From NCBI GenBank assembly GCA_024509875.1, contig JAMPIV010015278.1, forward strand, positions 1 through 64,000: a stretch of 64,000 nt of DNA. The letters run 5' to 3'. Within the stretch, counting starts at the first letter, position 1, and each line of letters starts with the position of its first letter. Under the pieces are notes generated by a model. The model saw only the letters and a program-made list of their open reading frames with translations, had not been told where the DNA came from and ran no database searches. Source of the stretch: Oreohelix idahoensis (lineage: Eukaryota; Mollusca; Gastropoda; Stylommatophora; Oreohelicidae). Positions 46,434 to 58,668 of this stretch are shown here, in pieces. Made by a program: the position numbers and the translations under genes.

Positions 46434-47106
46434 CACATTGTCTACCGAATTTAAAAACATACTGTGGCGGAATTGAATTTTTTTCCCATTTTCATCCTGT
46501 AGGTCTTTGCACAAAGTAAGCTGTAGTTTTCGTAATTGTTTACATATTTTTATGAATTACACGTCATTTTAAAGATACATGAATGCACTATTACAAAAAG
46601 CACCGTTTGTAACTTTAATAGAGTTTGTTGCTATTTAACGGCCCTCCGATTGCCGAGGACTTGCAATATTTTCACAATTATAACTGCTTTTGCCCCGTTT
46701 CTATCAAAATCACAATTTCAATGAATGTGCACACCGTATTCACTCCTGTTCTCGTCGCTAGATCAATCAGTCAATTGTTGAAACACGTTTCTATCCTATT
46801 CAGCCGTTAGACGAGATGTACACGCATTTGTTGTAGTCCTATCACTAGTTGCCACGGTAAACAGTTTTACGCGATTTGGTAACTAACCCAAAACGCTGAA
46901 AATATGAACATAATATCAATTTTCCAGTGTTCTACAACAACCATGCTTTTGGTTTTTGTTTTCCGGTTGCAACTTAAAATCTCGAACCAGATCAGAAAGT
47001 GTTTCAGTACATTTTTCATTCGTTTTATTACTAAAATTAGATTGCAACTCTGAGTGGCGTGCGGTCCAAATGTGTTTATTTTGTGAGCCGCTGACAGCGG
47101 CTTGCG
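46434..47106. other. Non-satellite segment of unknown nature
   Basis: About 670 bp of ordinary, AT-leaning sequence between subfamily A and the fold-back junction. The two overlapping 60 codon frames (46536 and 46625) have no recognisable content. Near its right end AGCCGCTG-A-CAGCGGCT (about 47082-47098) is a near-perfect hairpin. I see no terminal repeats, target duplication or RT motif. It may be a remnant of unique host DNA or an unrecognised element. Confidence 0.6.
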
Positions 47107-47242
47107 GTTCAGCTACACACTAACCATATCTGTTTAACGACAAACTAAACCATACCCTTTAACTACACATATGGTTAGTGTGTAGTTGAACGGGTATGGT
47201 TTAGTTTGTCGTTAAAAAGATATGGTTAGTGTGTAGCTGAAC
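47107..47242. repeat. Fold-back inverted duplication of satellite
   Basis: The left arm 47107-47169 is satellite in reverse orientation and the right arm 47179-47242 is the forward copy. The arms match over about 63 bp with few differences and share the uncommon GTTTGTCGTTAAA variant; the loop is 9 nt (TATGGTTAG). This is the only reversed satellite seen in the window. Confidence 0.88.
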
Positions 47243-50200
47243 GGGTATGGTTTAGTTTGTATTTAAGCAGATATGGTTAGTATGTAACTGAACGGGTATG
47301 GTTTAGTTTATGGTTAAACAGATATGGTTAGTGTGTAGGTGAGCGGATATGAGTTACTGTTTAGTTAAACAGATATGGTTAGTGTGTAGCTGAACGGGTA
47401 AGATTCATTTTGTAGTTAAGCAGATGTGGTTAAAGAGTAGCTGAACAGGTATGGTTTGGGTTGTATTTAAACAGATGTGGTCAGTCGGTAGCTGAACGGG
47501 TATGGTTTAGTTTGTAGTTAAGCAGATAAGCTTAGTTTGTAGCTGAACGGGTATGGTTTAGTTTGTAGCTAAACAGATATGGTTAGTGTGTAGCTGAACG
47601 GGTAGTGTTTAGTTTGTAGTTAGGCAGATTTAGTATGTGGCTGAACGGGTATTGTTTAGTTTGTAGTTAAGAAGATATGGTTAGTATGTAGATGAGCTGG
47701 TATGGTTTGTGTGTTGCTGAGCAGGTATGGTTAGTATGTAGCTAAGCGGGTGTGGTTAGTATGTACCTGAGCAGGTTATGTTAGTGTGAAGGTGAGCAGT
47801 TATGGTTAGTATGTAGCTGAGAGGGTATGGTTAGTATGTAGCTGTGCAGGTATGGTTAGTATGTAGCTGAGCAGGTATGGTTAGAATGTAGCTGATCGGG
47901 TATGGTTAGTATGTAGCTGAGCAGATATGGTTAGTATGTAGCTGAATTGGTATGGTTTAGTTCGTAGTTAATAAGATATGGTTAGTGAGTAGCTGAACGG
48001 GTATGGTTTAGTTTGCAGTTAAGCAGATATGGTTAGTGTGTAGCTGCCCGGATATGGTTAATGTTTAGCGGAGTGGGTATAATTAATATGCAGCTGAAAG
48101 GGTATGGTTAGTATGTAGCTGAACGTTTATGGTTTAGTTTTTAGTTAAGCAGATATGGTTAGTGTTTATCTGAACGGTGTGGTTTAGTTTGTAGTTAAGC
48201 AGATATTTTTAGTGTGTAGATTAACGGGACGGGTTTAGCTTGTGCTTAAAGAGATATGATTAGTGTGTAGCTGAACGGGTATGGTTTAGTTTGTAGTTAA
48301 GCAGATATGGTTAGTATGTAGCTGAACGAGTGCGATTTAGTTTGTAGCTTTGCAGGTGTGGTTAGTATGTAGCTGAGCAGGTATGGTTAGTATGTCGCTG
48401 AGCGGGTATGGTTAATATGTAGCTGAGCAGGTATGGCTAGTGCGTAGCTGAGCAGTTATGGTAAGAATGTAGCTGAGCGGGTATGGTTTATATGTAGCTA
48501 AACGCGTATGTTTTAGTTTGTAGTTAAACAGATATGGTTAGGGTGTAGCTGAACGGGTATGGTTTAGTTTGTATTTAAGCAGATATGGTTAGTGTGTTGC
48601 TGAACGGTATGGTTTAGTGTGTAGTTAAACAGATATCGTTAGTGTGTAGCTGAACGGGTATGGTTTAATTTGTAGTTAAGCAGATATGGTTAGTGTGTAG
48701 TTGAACGGGTATGGTGTAGTTTGTATTTAAACAGATATGGTTAGTGTGTAGCTAAACGGGTATGGTTTAGTTTGTATTTAAGCAGATATAGTTAGTATGT
48801 AACTGAACGAGTATGGATTAGTTTGGAGTTAAACAGATATGGTTAGTGTGTAGGTGAGCGGGTATGGGTTAGTCTTTAGTTAAATAGATATGGTTAGAAT
48901 GTAGCTGAACGGGTAAGGTTCAGTTTGTAGTTAAGCAGATGTGGTTAAAGTTTAGCTGAACGGGTATGGTTTGGGTTGTATTTAAACATATATGGTCAGT
49001 CGGTAGCTGAACGAGTATGGTTTAGGTTGTAGTTAAGCAGATAACCTTAGTTTGTAGCTGAACGGGTATGGTTTAGTTTTAAGTTAAACAGATATGGTTA
49101 GGGTGTAGCTGAACGGGTAGTGTTTAGATTGTAGTTAAGCAGATTTAGTATGTGGCTGAATCGGTATTGTTTATTTTGTAGTTAAGCCGATATGGTTAGT
49201 ATGTAGCTGAGCTGGTATGGTTTGTGTGTAGCTGAGCAGGTATGGTTAGTAGGTAGCTGAGCGGGTATAGTTAGTATATACCTGAGCATATTATGTCAGT
49301 GTGTAGCTAAGCAGGTATGGTCAGTATGTAGCTGAGCGGTTATGGTTAGTATGTAGCTGAGAGTGTATGGTTAGTATTAGCTGAGATGGTTAGGTTAGTA
49401 TTTAGCTGAGCAGGTATGGTTAGTATGTAGCTAAACTCGTATGGGTTAATCTGTAGCTACGCAGATATGATTAGGGTGTAACTGAACGGGTATGGTTAGA
49501 GTGTAGCTGAGCAGGTATGGTTAATATTTATTTGACCGGGTATTGTTTCAGTTTTTAATTAAGCAGATACGGTTAGTATGTAGCTGAACGGGTATGGGTT
49601 AGTTTGTAGTTAAACAGATATGGTAAGTTTTTCTAGCTGAACGGGTATGGTTTAGTGTGTAGCTGCACGCGTATGGTTAATGTGTACCTGAGCGAGTATG
49701 TTAGTATGTAGCTTAACGGGTATGGTTAGTATGTAGCTGAACAGGTATGGTTTAGTTTGTAATTAAGCAGATATGGTTAGTCTCATCTCATAATCGGAAC
49801 CTCTTCTACCCCGTGGAACGAGGTGTAGAGGGGACCCAAGTGCACAAGGCCTATGGGCAGGACATGTAATCAAAGTGACTTGGCAAACAGGTGCTTAGCC
49901 CATTGTGCCCTGAGATATGGTTAGTGTGTTGCTGAAAGGTATGGTTTAGTTTGTTTTTAAATAGATATGGTTAGTGTGTTGCTGAACGGGTATGGTTTAA
50001 TTTGCAGTTAAGCATATATGGTTAGTGTGTAGCTGAACGGGTATGGTTTAGTTTGTAGTTACACATATATGGTTAGTGTGTAGTTGAGCGGGTATGGTTT
50101 AGTTTGTAGTTAAGCAGATATAGTTAGTATGTAGCTGAACGGGTATGGTTTAGTTTGTAGTTAAACATATATGGTTAGTGCGTAGTTGAACGGGTATGGT

Positions 50201-53200
50201 TTAGTTTGTAGATAAGCAGATGTAGTACGTGGCTGAACGGGTATTGTTTACTTTGTAGTTAAGCCGATATGGTTAGTATGTTGCTGAGCTGGTAAGGTTT
50301 GTGTATAGCTGATCAGGTATGGTTAGTATGTAGCTGGGCTAGTATTAGTAGTATGTCCCTGAGAAGGTTATGTTAGTTTGTAGCTGAGCATGTATGGTTA
50401 ATATGTAGCTGAGCGGGTATGGTTAGTATGTAGCTGTGCAGGTATGGTTACTATGTAGCTGAGCAGGTAAGGTTAGTATGTAGCTGAGCGGGTATGGTTA
50501 GTATGTACCTGAGCAGGCATGGTTAGTTTGTAGATTAACAGGAAAGGTTTAGTTTGTGCTTAAACAGATATGGTTAGTGTGTAGCTGAACGGGCATGGTT
50601 TAGTTTTTAGTTAAGCAGATATGGTTAGTATGTAGCTGAACGGGTGTGGTTTAGTTTGTAGCTTTGCAGATGTGGTTAGTATGCAGCTGAGAAGGTATGG
50701 TTAGTATGTAGCTGAGCGGGTATAGTTAATATGTAGCTGAGCAAGTATGGCTTGTGTGTAACCTGAGCAAGTATGGTTAGACTGTAGCTGAGCGGGTATG
50801 GTTTATATGTAGCTAAACGCGTGTGTTTTAGTTTGTAGTTAAACAGATATGGTTAGGGTTTAGCTGAACGGGTATGGTTAAGTTTGTATTTAAGCAGATA
50901 TGGTTAATGTGTTGCTGAAAGGTTTCGTTTAGTGTGTAGTTAAACAGATATCGTTAGTGTGTAGCTGAACGGGAATGGTTTGATTTGTAGTTAAGCAGAT
51001 ATGTTTATTGTGTAGCTGAACGGATAAGGTTCAGTTTGTAGTTAAGCAGATGTGGTTAAAGTGTAGCTGAACGGGTATGGTTCTGGTTGTATTTAAAAAG
51101 ATATGGTCAGTTGGTAGCTGAACGAGTATGGTTTAGGTTGTAGTTAAGCAGATAAGCTTAGTTTGTAGCTGAACGGGTATTCTTTAGTTTGTAGTTAAAC
51201 AGATTTAGTATGTGGCTGAATGGGTATTGTTTAGTTTGTAGTTAAGCCGATATGGTTAGTATGTAGCTGAGCTGGTATGTTTTGTGTGTAGCTGAGCAGG
51301 TATGGTTAGTAGGTAGCAAGGCGGGTATGGTTAGTATGTACCTGAGCATATTATGTCAGTGTGTAGCTAAGCAGGTATGGTCAGTATGTAGCTGAGCGGT
51401 TATGGTTAGTATGTAGCTGAGAGTGTATGGTTAGTATGTAGCTGAGATGGTTAGGTTAGTATTTAGCTGAGCAGGTATGGTTAGTATGTAGCTAAACGCG
51501 TATGGGTTAATCTGTAGCTACGCAGATATGGTTAAGGTGTAACTGAACGGGTACGGTTAGAGTGTAGCTGAGCAGGTATGGTTAATATTTATTTGACCGG
51601 GTATTGTTTCAGTTTTTAATTAAGTAGATACGGTTAGTATGTAGCTGAACGGGTATGGGTTAGTTTGTAGTTAAACAGATATGGTAAGTTTTTCTAGCTG
51701 AACGGGTATGGTTTAGTTTGTAGTTAAGCAGATTTGGTTAGTGCGTAGCAGAACGGGAATGGTTTAGTGTGTAATTAAACAGATATGGTTAGTGTGTAGC
51801 TGCACGCGTATGGTTAATGTGTAGCTGAGCGAGTATGTTAGTATGTAGCTTAACGGTATGGTTAGTATGTAGCTGAACAGGTATGTTTTAGTTTGTAATT
51901 AAGCAGATATGGTTAGTGTGTTGCTGAAAGGTATGGTTTAGTTTGTTTTTAAATAGATATGGTTAGTGTGTTGCTGAACGGGTATGGTTTAATTTGCAGT
52001 TAAGCATATATGGTTAGTGTGTAGCTGAACGGGTATGGTTTAGTTTGTATTTACACAGATATGGTTAGTGTGTAGTTGAGCGGGTATGGTTTAGTTTGTA
52101 GTTAAGCAGATATAGTTAGTATGTAGCTGAACGGGTATGGTTTAGGTTGTAGTTAAGCAGATAAGCTTAGTTTGTAGTTGAACGGGTATTCTTTATTTTG
52201 TAGTTAAACAGATTTAGTATGTGGCTGAATGGGTATTGTTTAGTTTGTAGTTAAGCCGATATGGTTAGTATGTAGCTGAGCTGGTATGTTTTGTGTGTAG
52301 CTGAGCAGGTATGGTTAGTAGGTAGCTGAGCAGGTATGGTTAGTATGTACCTGAGCATGTTATGTCAGTGTGTAGCTGAGCAGGTATGGTCAATATGTAG
52401 CTGAGCGGGTATGGTTAGTATGTAGCTCTGCAGGTATGGTTAGCATGTAGCTGAGCAGGTATGGTTAGTATTTAGCTGAGCGTGTATGGTTAGTATGTAG
52501 CTGAGAAGGTATGGATAGTATTTAGCTGAGCGGGTATGGTTCATATGTAGCTAAACGCGTATGGTTTAATCTGTAGCTAAGCAGATATGGTTGGTGTGTT
52601 GCTGAACGGGTATAGTTAGAGTGTAGTTAAGCAGGTATGGTTAGTATTTTTTTGACCGGGTATTGTTTTAGTTTTTAATTAAGCAGATACGGTTAGTATG
52701 TAGCTGAACGGGTATGGGTTAGTTTGTAGTTAAACATATATGATTAGTGTCTAGCTGAACGGGTATAGTTTAGTTTGTAGTTAAACAGATTTGGTTAGTG
52801 CGTAGCTGAACGGGAATGGTTTAGTGTGTAATTAAACAGATATGGTTAGTGTGTAGCTGACAAGGAATGGTTTAGTTTGTAGTTAAGCAGATATAGTTCG
52901 TATGTAGCTAAACGGGTATGGTTTAGTTGGTAGTTAAACAGATATGGTTAATGAGTAGCTAAACGGGTATTGTTTAGTTTGTTGTTAAGCAGAAATGGTT
53001 AGAGTGTAGCTGCACGGGTATGGTTAATGTGTAGCTGAGCGGGTATGTTAGTATGTAGCTTAACGGGTATGGTTAGTATGTAGCTGAAAATGTATTGTTT
53101 AGTTTTTAATTAAGCAGATATGGTTAGTGTGTTGCAGAACTGTATGGTTTAGTTTGTAGTTAAATAGAAATGGATAGTGTGTAGCTTAACGGGTATGGTT

Positions 53201-54226
53201 TAATTTGTAGTTAAGCATATATGGTTAGTGTGTAGCTGAACGGGTATGGTTTAGTTTGTAGTTACACAGATATGGTTAGTGTGTAGTTGAACGGGTATGG
53301 TTTAGTTTGTAGCTAAGCAGATATGGTTAGTATGTAGCTGAACGGGTATGGTTTAGTTTGTAGGTAAAAAAGAATGGTTAGTGCGTAGCTGAACGTGTAT
53401 GGTTTAGTTTGTAAATAAGCAGATTTAGTGTGTGGCTGAGCTGTTATGGTTTGTGTGTAGCTGATCAGGTATGGTTAGTATGTAGCTAGGCGTGTATGGG
53501 TAGTATGTCCCTGAGAAGGTTATGTTAGTGTGTAGCTGACAATGTATGGTTATTATGTAGCTGAGCGGGTATGGTTAGTATGTAGCTGTGCAGGTATGGT
53601 TACTATATAGCTGAGCAGGTATGGTTAGTATGTAGCTGAGCGGGTATGTTTAGTATGTACCTGAGCAGGTATGGTTATTGTCTAGCTGAGCAGGTATAAT
53701 TGGTATGTAGCTAAACGCGTATGGTTTAATGTGTCGTTAATCGATGTGGTTAGTGTGTAACTTACGAGTATTGTTAGAGTGTAGCTGAGCATGTATGGTT
53801 AATATGTAGCTGACAGTGTATGGTTTAGTTTGTAATGTAGCAGATGTGGTTAATTTATAGCTGAACGGGTTTGGGTTAGTTTGTAGTTAAACAGATATGG
53901 TTAGTGTGTAGCTAAACAGGTATGGTTTAGTTTGTAGTTAAGCAGATATGGTTAATGCGTAGCTGAACGGGTATGGTTTAGTTTGTAATTAAACAGATAT
54001 GGTTAGTATGTAGCTGAACCCGTATGGTTTAGTTCGTAGTTAAACAGATATGGTTAATGAGTAGCTGAACGGGTGTGGTTTAGTTTGTAGTTAAGCGATA
54101 TGATTAGTGTATAGCTGCACGGGTATGGTTAATGTGTAGCTGAGTGGGTATGGTTAGTATGTAGTTGAACGGATATGGTTAGTAAGTAGCTGAACGTGTA
54201 TGGTTAAGTTTGTAGTTAAGCAGATA
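47243..54226 (+). repeat. Satellite array, subfamily B
   Basis: Same basic 25/26 bp halves but more divergent. Many consecutive halves are of one type, GTATGGTTAGTATGTAGCTG followed by AGCAG or AGCGG, rather than strict alternation. A higher-order duplication is clear: the run with GTAGGTAGC, TACCTGAGCATATTATGTC and AGTTTTTCTAGCTG at about 49240-49660 recurs at about 51310-51710 (offset near 2.07 kb), with a further partial copy from 52310. The block is interrupted by a 132 bp insert at 49781. No gene seen. Confidence 0.95.
49781..49912. mobile_element. SINE-like insertion with 12 bp target duplication
   Basis: A 132 bp non-satellite insert, starting TCTCATCTCATAATCGG and ending CCATTGTGCCCTG, flanked by AGATATGGTTAG at 49769-49780 and 49913-49924. 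The duplicated segment near 51900-51925 has the same site without the insert. The size and long duplication suggest a LINE-mobilised short element. On the minus strand a box-A-like GGGCTAAGCACC and a box-B-like GGTTCCGATTATG can be seen, but their spacing (about 95 bp) is too long for a simple tRNA head, so tRNA origin is uncertain. Confidence 0.7.
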
Positions 54227-54865
54227 TGTGTTACCGTCATTTTTGTCGGTCCCAGAAGATGTAAATCTATTTAATATTTTTTATGGTCGAAGGTACAGAA
54301 ATTGTTGATGGTCGAAGGTACATAACTCTATGTTGACTCCCTGACACAGGTTGATTAGGGGTTATCTTCCCTGTGTTTATTCTTTCTTAAGACGGGATAG
54401 TTATCTGTTCTCAAATCTGTTCTGTCTACGCATGCGCTAGCTTTTAGCGCGAACCAAGCAGACTTCCATCTGGAGTGATGACCTGGTTTCTGCCGGACGA
54501 AGATGTCCGTTGTGTCTTCTCTGCATTATCTGGGGAAAAGATAGTCTTGTCATATTAGTGATTTAACCAGAGTTATTCAGTTCGTCTGGAATGACGACAG
54601 ATGTTATTTTGTGTATTGTTTGGAATTCTGTCCAAGGTAGAATTACTTTATTATTACGCACAGCCTGCAGAACATTTAGTATAAACCTGTGAGTAGCGCT
54701 CACAGTTCTTGTGATCCAGAGACCATTATGTGTGCTTGACGTAGCCAGTTAGGTCTATCGTTGAAGTACTTTATAGAAGCACAATAACCATATATTGTTT
54801 TAAAACCCGCAGGATGGCGGTACGTTTCAGCATGAAAGACAATACATGCCTGTGAAAAAATGTAC

Positions 54866-56189
54866 CAATGTGGAAACCATAGAGGCATATCCCTTCTCAG
54901 TGTCCCTGGTAAAATCTGCTCTAGAATCCTAGAGCAGAGACTCCGACGCCTAGCTGAGCCACAGTTGGATGAGGTCCAGTGCGGATTTCGAGCAAACCGA
55001 AGTACTCAAGACCTAATCTTCACACTCAGACAGCTGAGTGAAAAGGCCCTTGAGTATAAGAGTGAGATCCATCTTTGTTTCATAGATCTGGAAAAGGCGT
55101 TTGACAGGGTCCCCTGGAGCAAACTTTGGGACTGTTTGACAAGGAAGAATATTCCAGCACCTCTGATTCATGCTATACAGAGCTTCTACAAGTCTTGCAG
55201 AAATTATGTGAGGACAGCAAACCATAAGTCAGAAGAGTTCAGGACCGCCACTGGTGTAAGACAAGGTGATATCTTATCACCTTACCTCTTCATACTCCTT
55301 ATGGACGATGTCATCAAGGCATGTAAGGAGAGAACAAGAAAGTATTCAGTGGGGTACTGGAAGATGAGACAGGTCTATATTTCGGAACTGGCATTTGCTG
55401 ATGATGTTGCCCTGATTGCTAAATCAGAGGCACATCTCCAATCCAACCTGCAAGTCTGGAAGGAAGAGCTGGAGAAGAGAGGGATGGTCATAAGCAGCTC
55501 TAAAACAAAATCCATGGTGATATCACGAGAAGAAAGAAAACATCAGATTAAGTTGGGAGAACAGGTCCTGGAGCAGGTCGACCACTTTAAATATCTCGGA
55601 GCTATTATAGACCGAAAGGGAGGCATCAAAGAAGAGTTGGCCACTCGAAAAGCAGCGACTGGGAGACTTTTTCAGGCCATAAATCGTGGATTCCTCAGCA
55701 AGAAAGAGGTTGGTAAGAAAACGAAGATGGCTGTATACCGCTCCACCTATTGTCCCAGTCTTGACATATGGATGCGAGTCGTGGGCAATGACTACAACCC
55801 ACAAAAGCCAGATCCAAACCTCAGAAATGAGATATCTGAGGAAAGTGGTTGAAGTAACAAGAAGAGACATGGTCCGCAACCAGACGATCCGTCAAGGCCT
55901 GAAATCCCATCCGCTGCAGACCCAAATAGAACAGTCCCAACTAAGATGGTTTGGCCATGTCTGCAGAATGGGAGAAGATCGGCTACCACGACAAGCATGG
56001 GAAACAAAGAGCCAGGGATCCAGACCTCCAGGACGACCCAGAGTCCGCTGGGAGGACAACATTAGACAATCCTTGAAGGACCGAGGACTGGAATTGAACC
56101 AGGCCAGGAAGAAGACAGCTGATAGAATGGTCTGGCGCTCTCTCTTCCAAACCTCTACACCTCACGGTAGAAGGGGAACGACTAAGTAA
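54866..56189 (+). pseudogene. Truncated, frameshifted LINE reverse transcriptase
   Basis: The first frame (to 55852) opens with GNHRGISLLSVPGK, then has motif A FIDLEKAFDRVPW (Asp about residue 76 counting from 54860), GVRQGDILSP and FADD at about 179-182. Near 55745-55755 the reading shifts by one base: the continuation YGCESWAM, QLRWFGHVCRMG and PPGRPRVRWEDN lies in the next frame and runs to 56189. The first codons before 54866 belong to the target duplication. With endonuclease and fingers missing and a frameshift in the thumb region this is a dead copy. The protein would have been the RT of a non-LTR element. Confidence 0.88.
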
Positions 56190-56201
56190 GTAAGTAAGTA
56201 A
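54866..56201 (+). mobile_element. 5'-truncated LINE with TAAG tail
   Basis: A 1.34 kb insertion within the LTR, bounded by GAAAAAATGTAC at 54854-54865 and 56202-56213 (12 bp duplication). The 3' end is a run of TAAG tetramers rather than poly(A), with at most a few bases between stop codon and tail. It holds only the RT domain from about motif 2 onward. It differs in sequence and tail from the LINE at 12561, so it is a different family. Clade (RTE-like or another simple-tail group) is not settled by eye. Confidence 0.88.
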
Positions 56202-57012
56202 GAAAAAATGTACGGTTGTTCATCAACCATTATGAGGCCCATCATTACGGCCTATAACGTTGAGCAGAGGAAGAAGTACCTGAAAGGTGAAACCATGTGA
56301 AGTCTTGACTTTGGTTACAAGTTCACAGTCTTCTATATTAAGCAACTATATTTGTTAAGGACTACCTGACGCGTTCAGTCAGGGGTCCTGAGCTCCAGTA
56401 GGAAAAGAATGGGTTGTCAAGCCAGTGTTATTAGCATCATACCTACAAGCTATACAGAACTGATGATGTTCGATGTTATTAATAATTACCACCTATGAAC
56501 AGTTGTTAAAGGACAGACCATTATCGATAACTCCTTATAGATGAGTGGTTCAAGCTTTATTTACCAGATGTTTGCCAATCATATCCAATATACATGATGT
56601 TCTTGATTCTCGTCTATTTGACTGTCCCTGTTGATGTTATTGTGTCACGTAATTAAATGGTTGAAAGTTCCAGCAGTCTTCTACAATTACTGGCTACTGC
56701 ATGTGAGTGAGTGGGTGCCTTGTTTACATTTCAAAGATCCTATACGCATTCGTATCTCTACACACCGACCTCACTTGTCAACCACACACTCTTCAAGTAC
56801 CTTACATACAAGACATGTCTGATGTACGAATGTCAACATGACACCCTTTCAGCGCCTCAACGCCTGGTGAGCTATTCATGCATAACAAAGCTGCTTGGCC
56901 CAGGTCGGACGGACTACAACGGTACACAGCAAGGAGATTGTTACGTTTCTACTGGTCATAAACAAAACCCCACGTTAACATTTATGATTGTAACATTTTG
57001 TGCACCTTAACA

Positions 57013-58127
57013 TTTGTGGTAGGCCAGATCAGTGAGTCTAAAGCTGTTCATTGGACAGAGTGAGAACATTATTTGATAATGAACTACACATTGGAAACTG
57101 GACAAGCTCATTTATACTGTTCAACACATAACAGCAACACACCTTCAACAGTTTGAAACTCGTCGATGACCTTCATTGTGAACGATCACGACTCGTGTTT
57201 ACATTCAAGTTCAGCTGTTGTGACAATTCTCATCACTGTAGTTGTCAACGGTGGAGCTTCCTCGCATTGCTGTATATTGTCAAACATGATTGTTGACTAA
57301 GGCCAAGATAAGTGGCGGTTATTTTTGAAAACATAGTACCGTTATAATATGAATAAATGAGCCTTCTTTCTACACACTTTATTAATGCATTCTTTATTTA
57401 CATGTTCTTTGTTTACATGTTATGTTAGTGTGTGTTTCGCGGGCTGGTTGGGCAGGTGACTCCGTTAGAAGATACCACGTGACAGAGGTTCTTTCGAGAG
57501 CATCTTCTGTAGGGACTACGCATACTTCCCACAGCGGGAATTGCGAGCGACGCGTGTTGCTACTTTTAATTTTTTTCTTAGTTGTGACGAGATGTGTTAG
57601 TGTCGTTTTCGTTATTTTATTTCCATTCTTTGATTTTCGATTTGTTTTGTTTGTATCTGTCCGCCTCTCCTTCCTTTCATTTATTTGTAAACACCCTTTT
57701 TGTTTATAACAGTGTTATGATTTGTTTGATTTTCACAGTTATCATTGTAATTTTTTTACAACATTAGATTTAGTTAAGCTTTATTTATCATTTGACTTCT
57801 GCGAACGTTTTCGGTTGTTATACATTCTTGTCTTTGTATTGTTTTCGTCTACTTGTTCATCATACACAGTCTATATATATACTTGGTCATAGACTATTAT
57901 TGTTGATATGATGCACTTTTCAGATAGAGGGTATTTATGATCATATTATTATAAGGAAACAAGGTGATCATACAAGTTTTTATTAAAAAACTTGTCTCCC
58001 ACGGAGATTGGGATAGAATAAAGTGAAATGAGTATACAAGTCTAGCATTACAGACTTGTCTCCCATTGAGGTTGGGATAAGGTAATTTGTTCAATTTTTC
58101 AGGTGTAATCTCATATTATTAGACAGG
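57013..58127 (+). other. Leader of second Gypsy element
   Basis: Untranslated region between LTR and gag. The right two thirds align with the intact relative: GGGCTGGTTGGGCAGG and CTTCTGTAGGG near 57440-57520 match the region near 26985-27070. The short frame at 57422 is Val/Phe-rich and has no recognisable content. A pyrimidine-rich stretch followed by CAGGT sits about 30 bases before the gag ATG in both copies (TTTTTCAGGTG here, ATTTCAGGTTG at about 27757) and could act as a 3' splice site. Confidence 0.6.
57972..58077 (+). promoter_or_regulatory. Tandem double-hairpin motif before gag
   Basis: Two units. Unit 1: ACAAGTTTTT pairs with AAAAACTTGT (57972-57995), then TCCCA...TGGGA (57997-58013). 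Unit 2: ACAAGTCT pairs with AGACTTGT (58036-58059), then TCCCA...TGGGA (58061-58077). Each TCCCA stem has a 7 nt loop. Compared with each other and with 27633-27722, stem bases change in pairs (CT/AG against TT/AA), which supports a selected RNA structure. Confidence 0.6.
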
Positions 58128-58351
58128 ATGTCTACATTGATGTCTTTATTGAGAAAGGGGAATCCCTTGGCAAAACTGGTGACAAATTGGAAGAGTTTGC
58201 ACTTGCTCAATATGCCAAGGCACAGAAGGCTGAAGAGAAAAGGATGCAAATGCAGTTGGACAGAGAAGCGGAACACAGAAGAATACAGCAACAAAGAGAA
58301 GCAGAAGAGAGACAATTTCAAGCTGCTGCGGAAGCTGAAAATAAAAGATTA
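58128..58351 (+). pseudogene. Gag start of second Gypsy element, frameshifted
   Basis: ATG 58128 corresponds to the relative's gag ATG at 27787. A one-base loss near 58138 throws the frame, after which the expected coiled-coil sequence is read from about 58139 (ending IEKGESLGKTGDKLEEF-type content, then AEEKRMQMQLDREAEHRR). Coding is cut at 58351 by the minus-strand LTR element and continues at 63874 in the same frame once the 4 bp duplicate is counted once. The product would be the N-terminal coiled coil of Gag. Confidence 0.85.
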
Positions 58352-58668
58352 TGTGGTAGGGTGGGCGAGATGGTGATGATGATATTGATGTTGTGATGTT
58401 TGATCACTCTCTTTTCACACTCGCACCGACCCGAACAACAATAAAACTACTCTTGATTCTAGAGGCAGGGGCTGTATTTATTTTTACAACCCATTCAGTG
58501 ACTCAACAAACATTAAACAAATAAACCAACGAACATAACAAAACAAAACACCCAACAGTGCTCGATTGCTAGTCTGAAGAAACAAACAAAGCAACGAATA
58601 GTTAAAATCATAGTAGTTAAATAATGATGCTCTCACCTGCCACACAGTCCTTCCACGCCACCCTCAAC

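Larger units (their letters stand above)
54227..57012 (+). repeat. 5' LTR of second Gypsy element, interrupted
   Basis: TGTGTTACC start; the proposed end is CCTTAACA at 57012, because the following TTTGTGGTAGGCC resembles TTTGGTGGCC just after the relative's LTR. With the LINE and one target copy removed the length is about 1438 bp. A 24 bp tandem duplication with GGTCGAAGGTACA lies at about 54283-54330. Beyond that I see no coding function in it. The end is inferred, since the other LTR is outside the window. Confidence 0.65.

Noticed and set aside
46434..47106. Helitron, because of the hairpin near the right end
   Set aside because: No CTRR end at the right distance after the hairpin, no clear TC start, and no rep/helicase remnant.
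49781..49912. Functional tRNA or tRNA-headed SINE on the minus strand
   Set aside because: Box-A-like and box-B-like words are about 95 bp apart and no cloverleaf can be drawn, so only a generic SINE-like call is kept.
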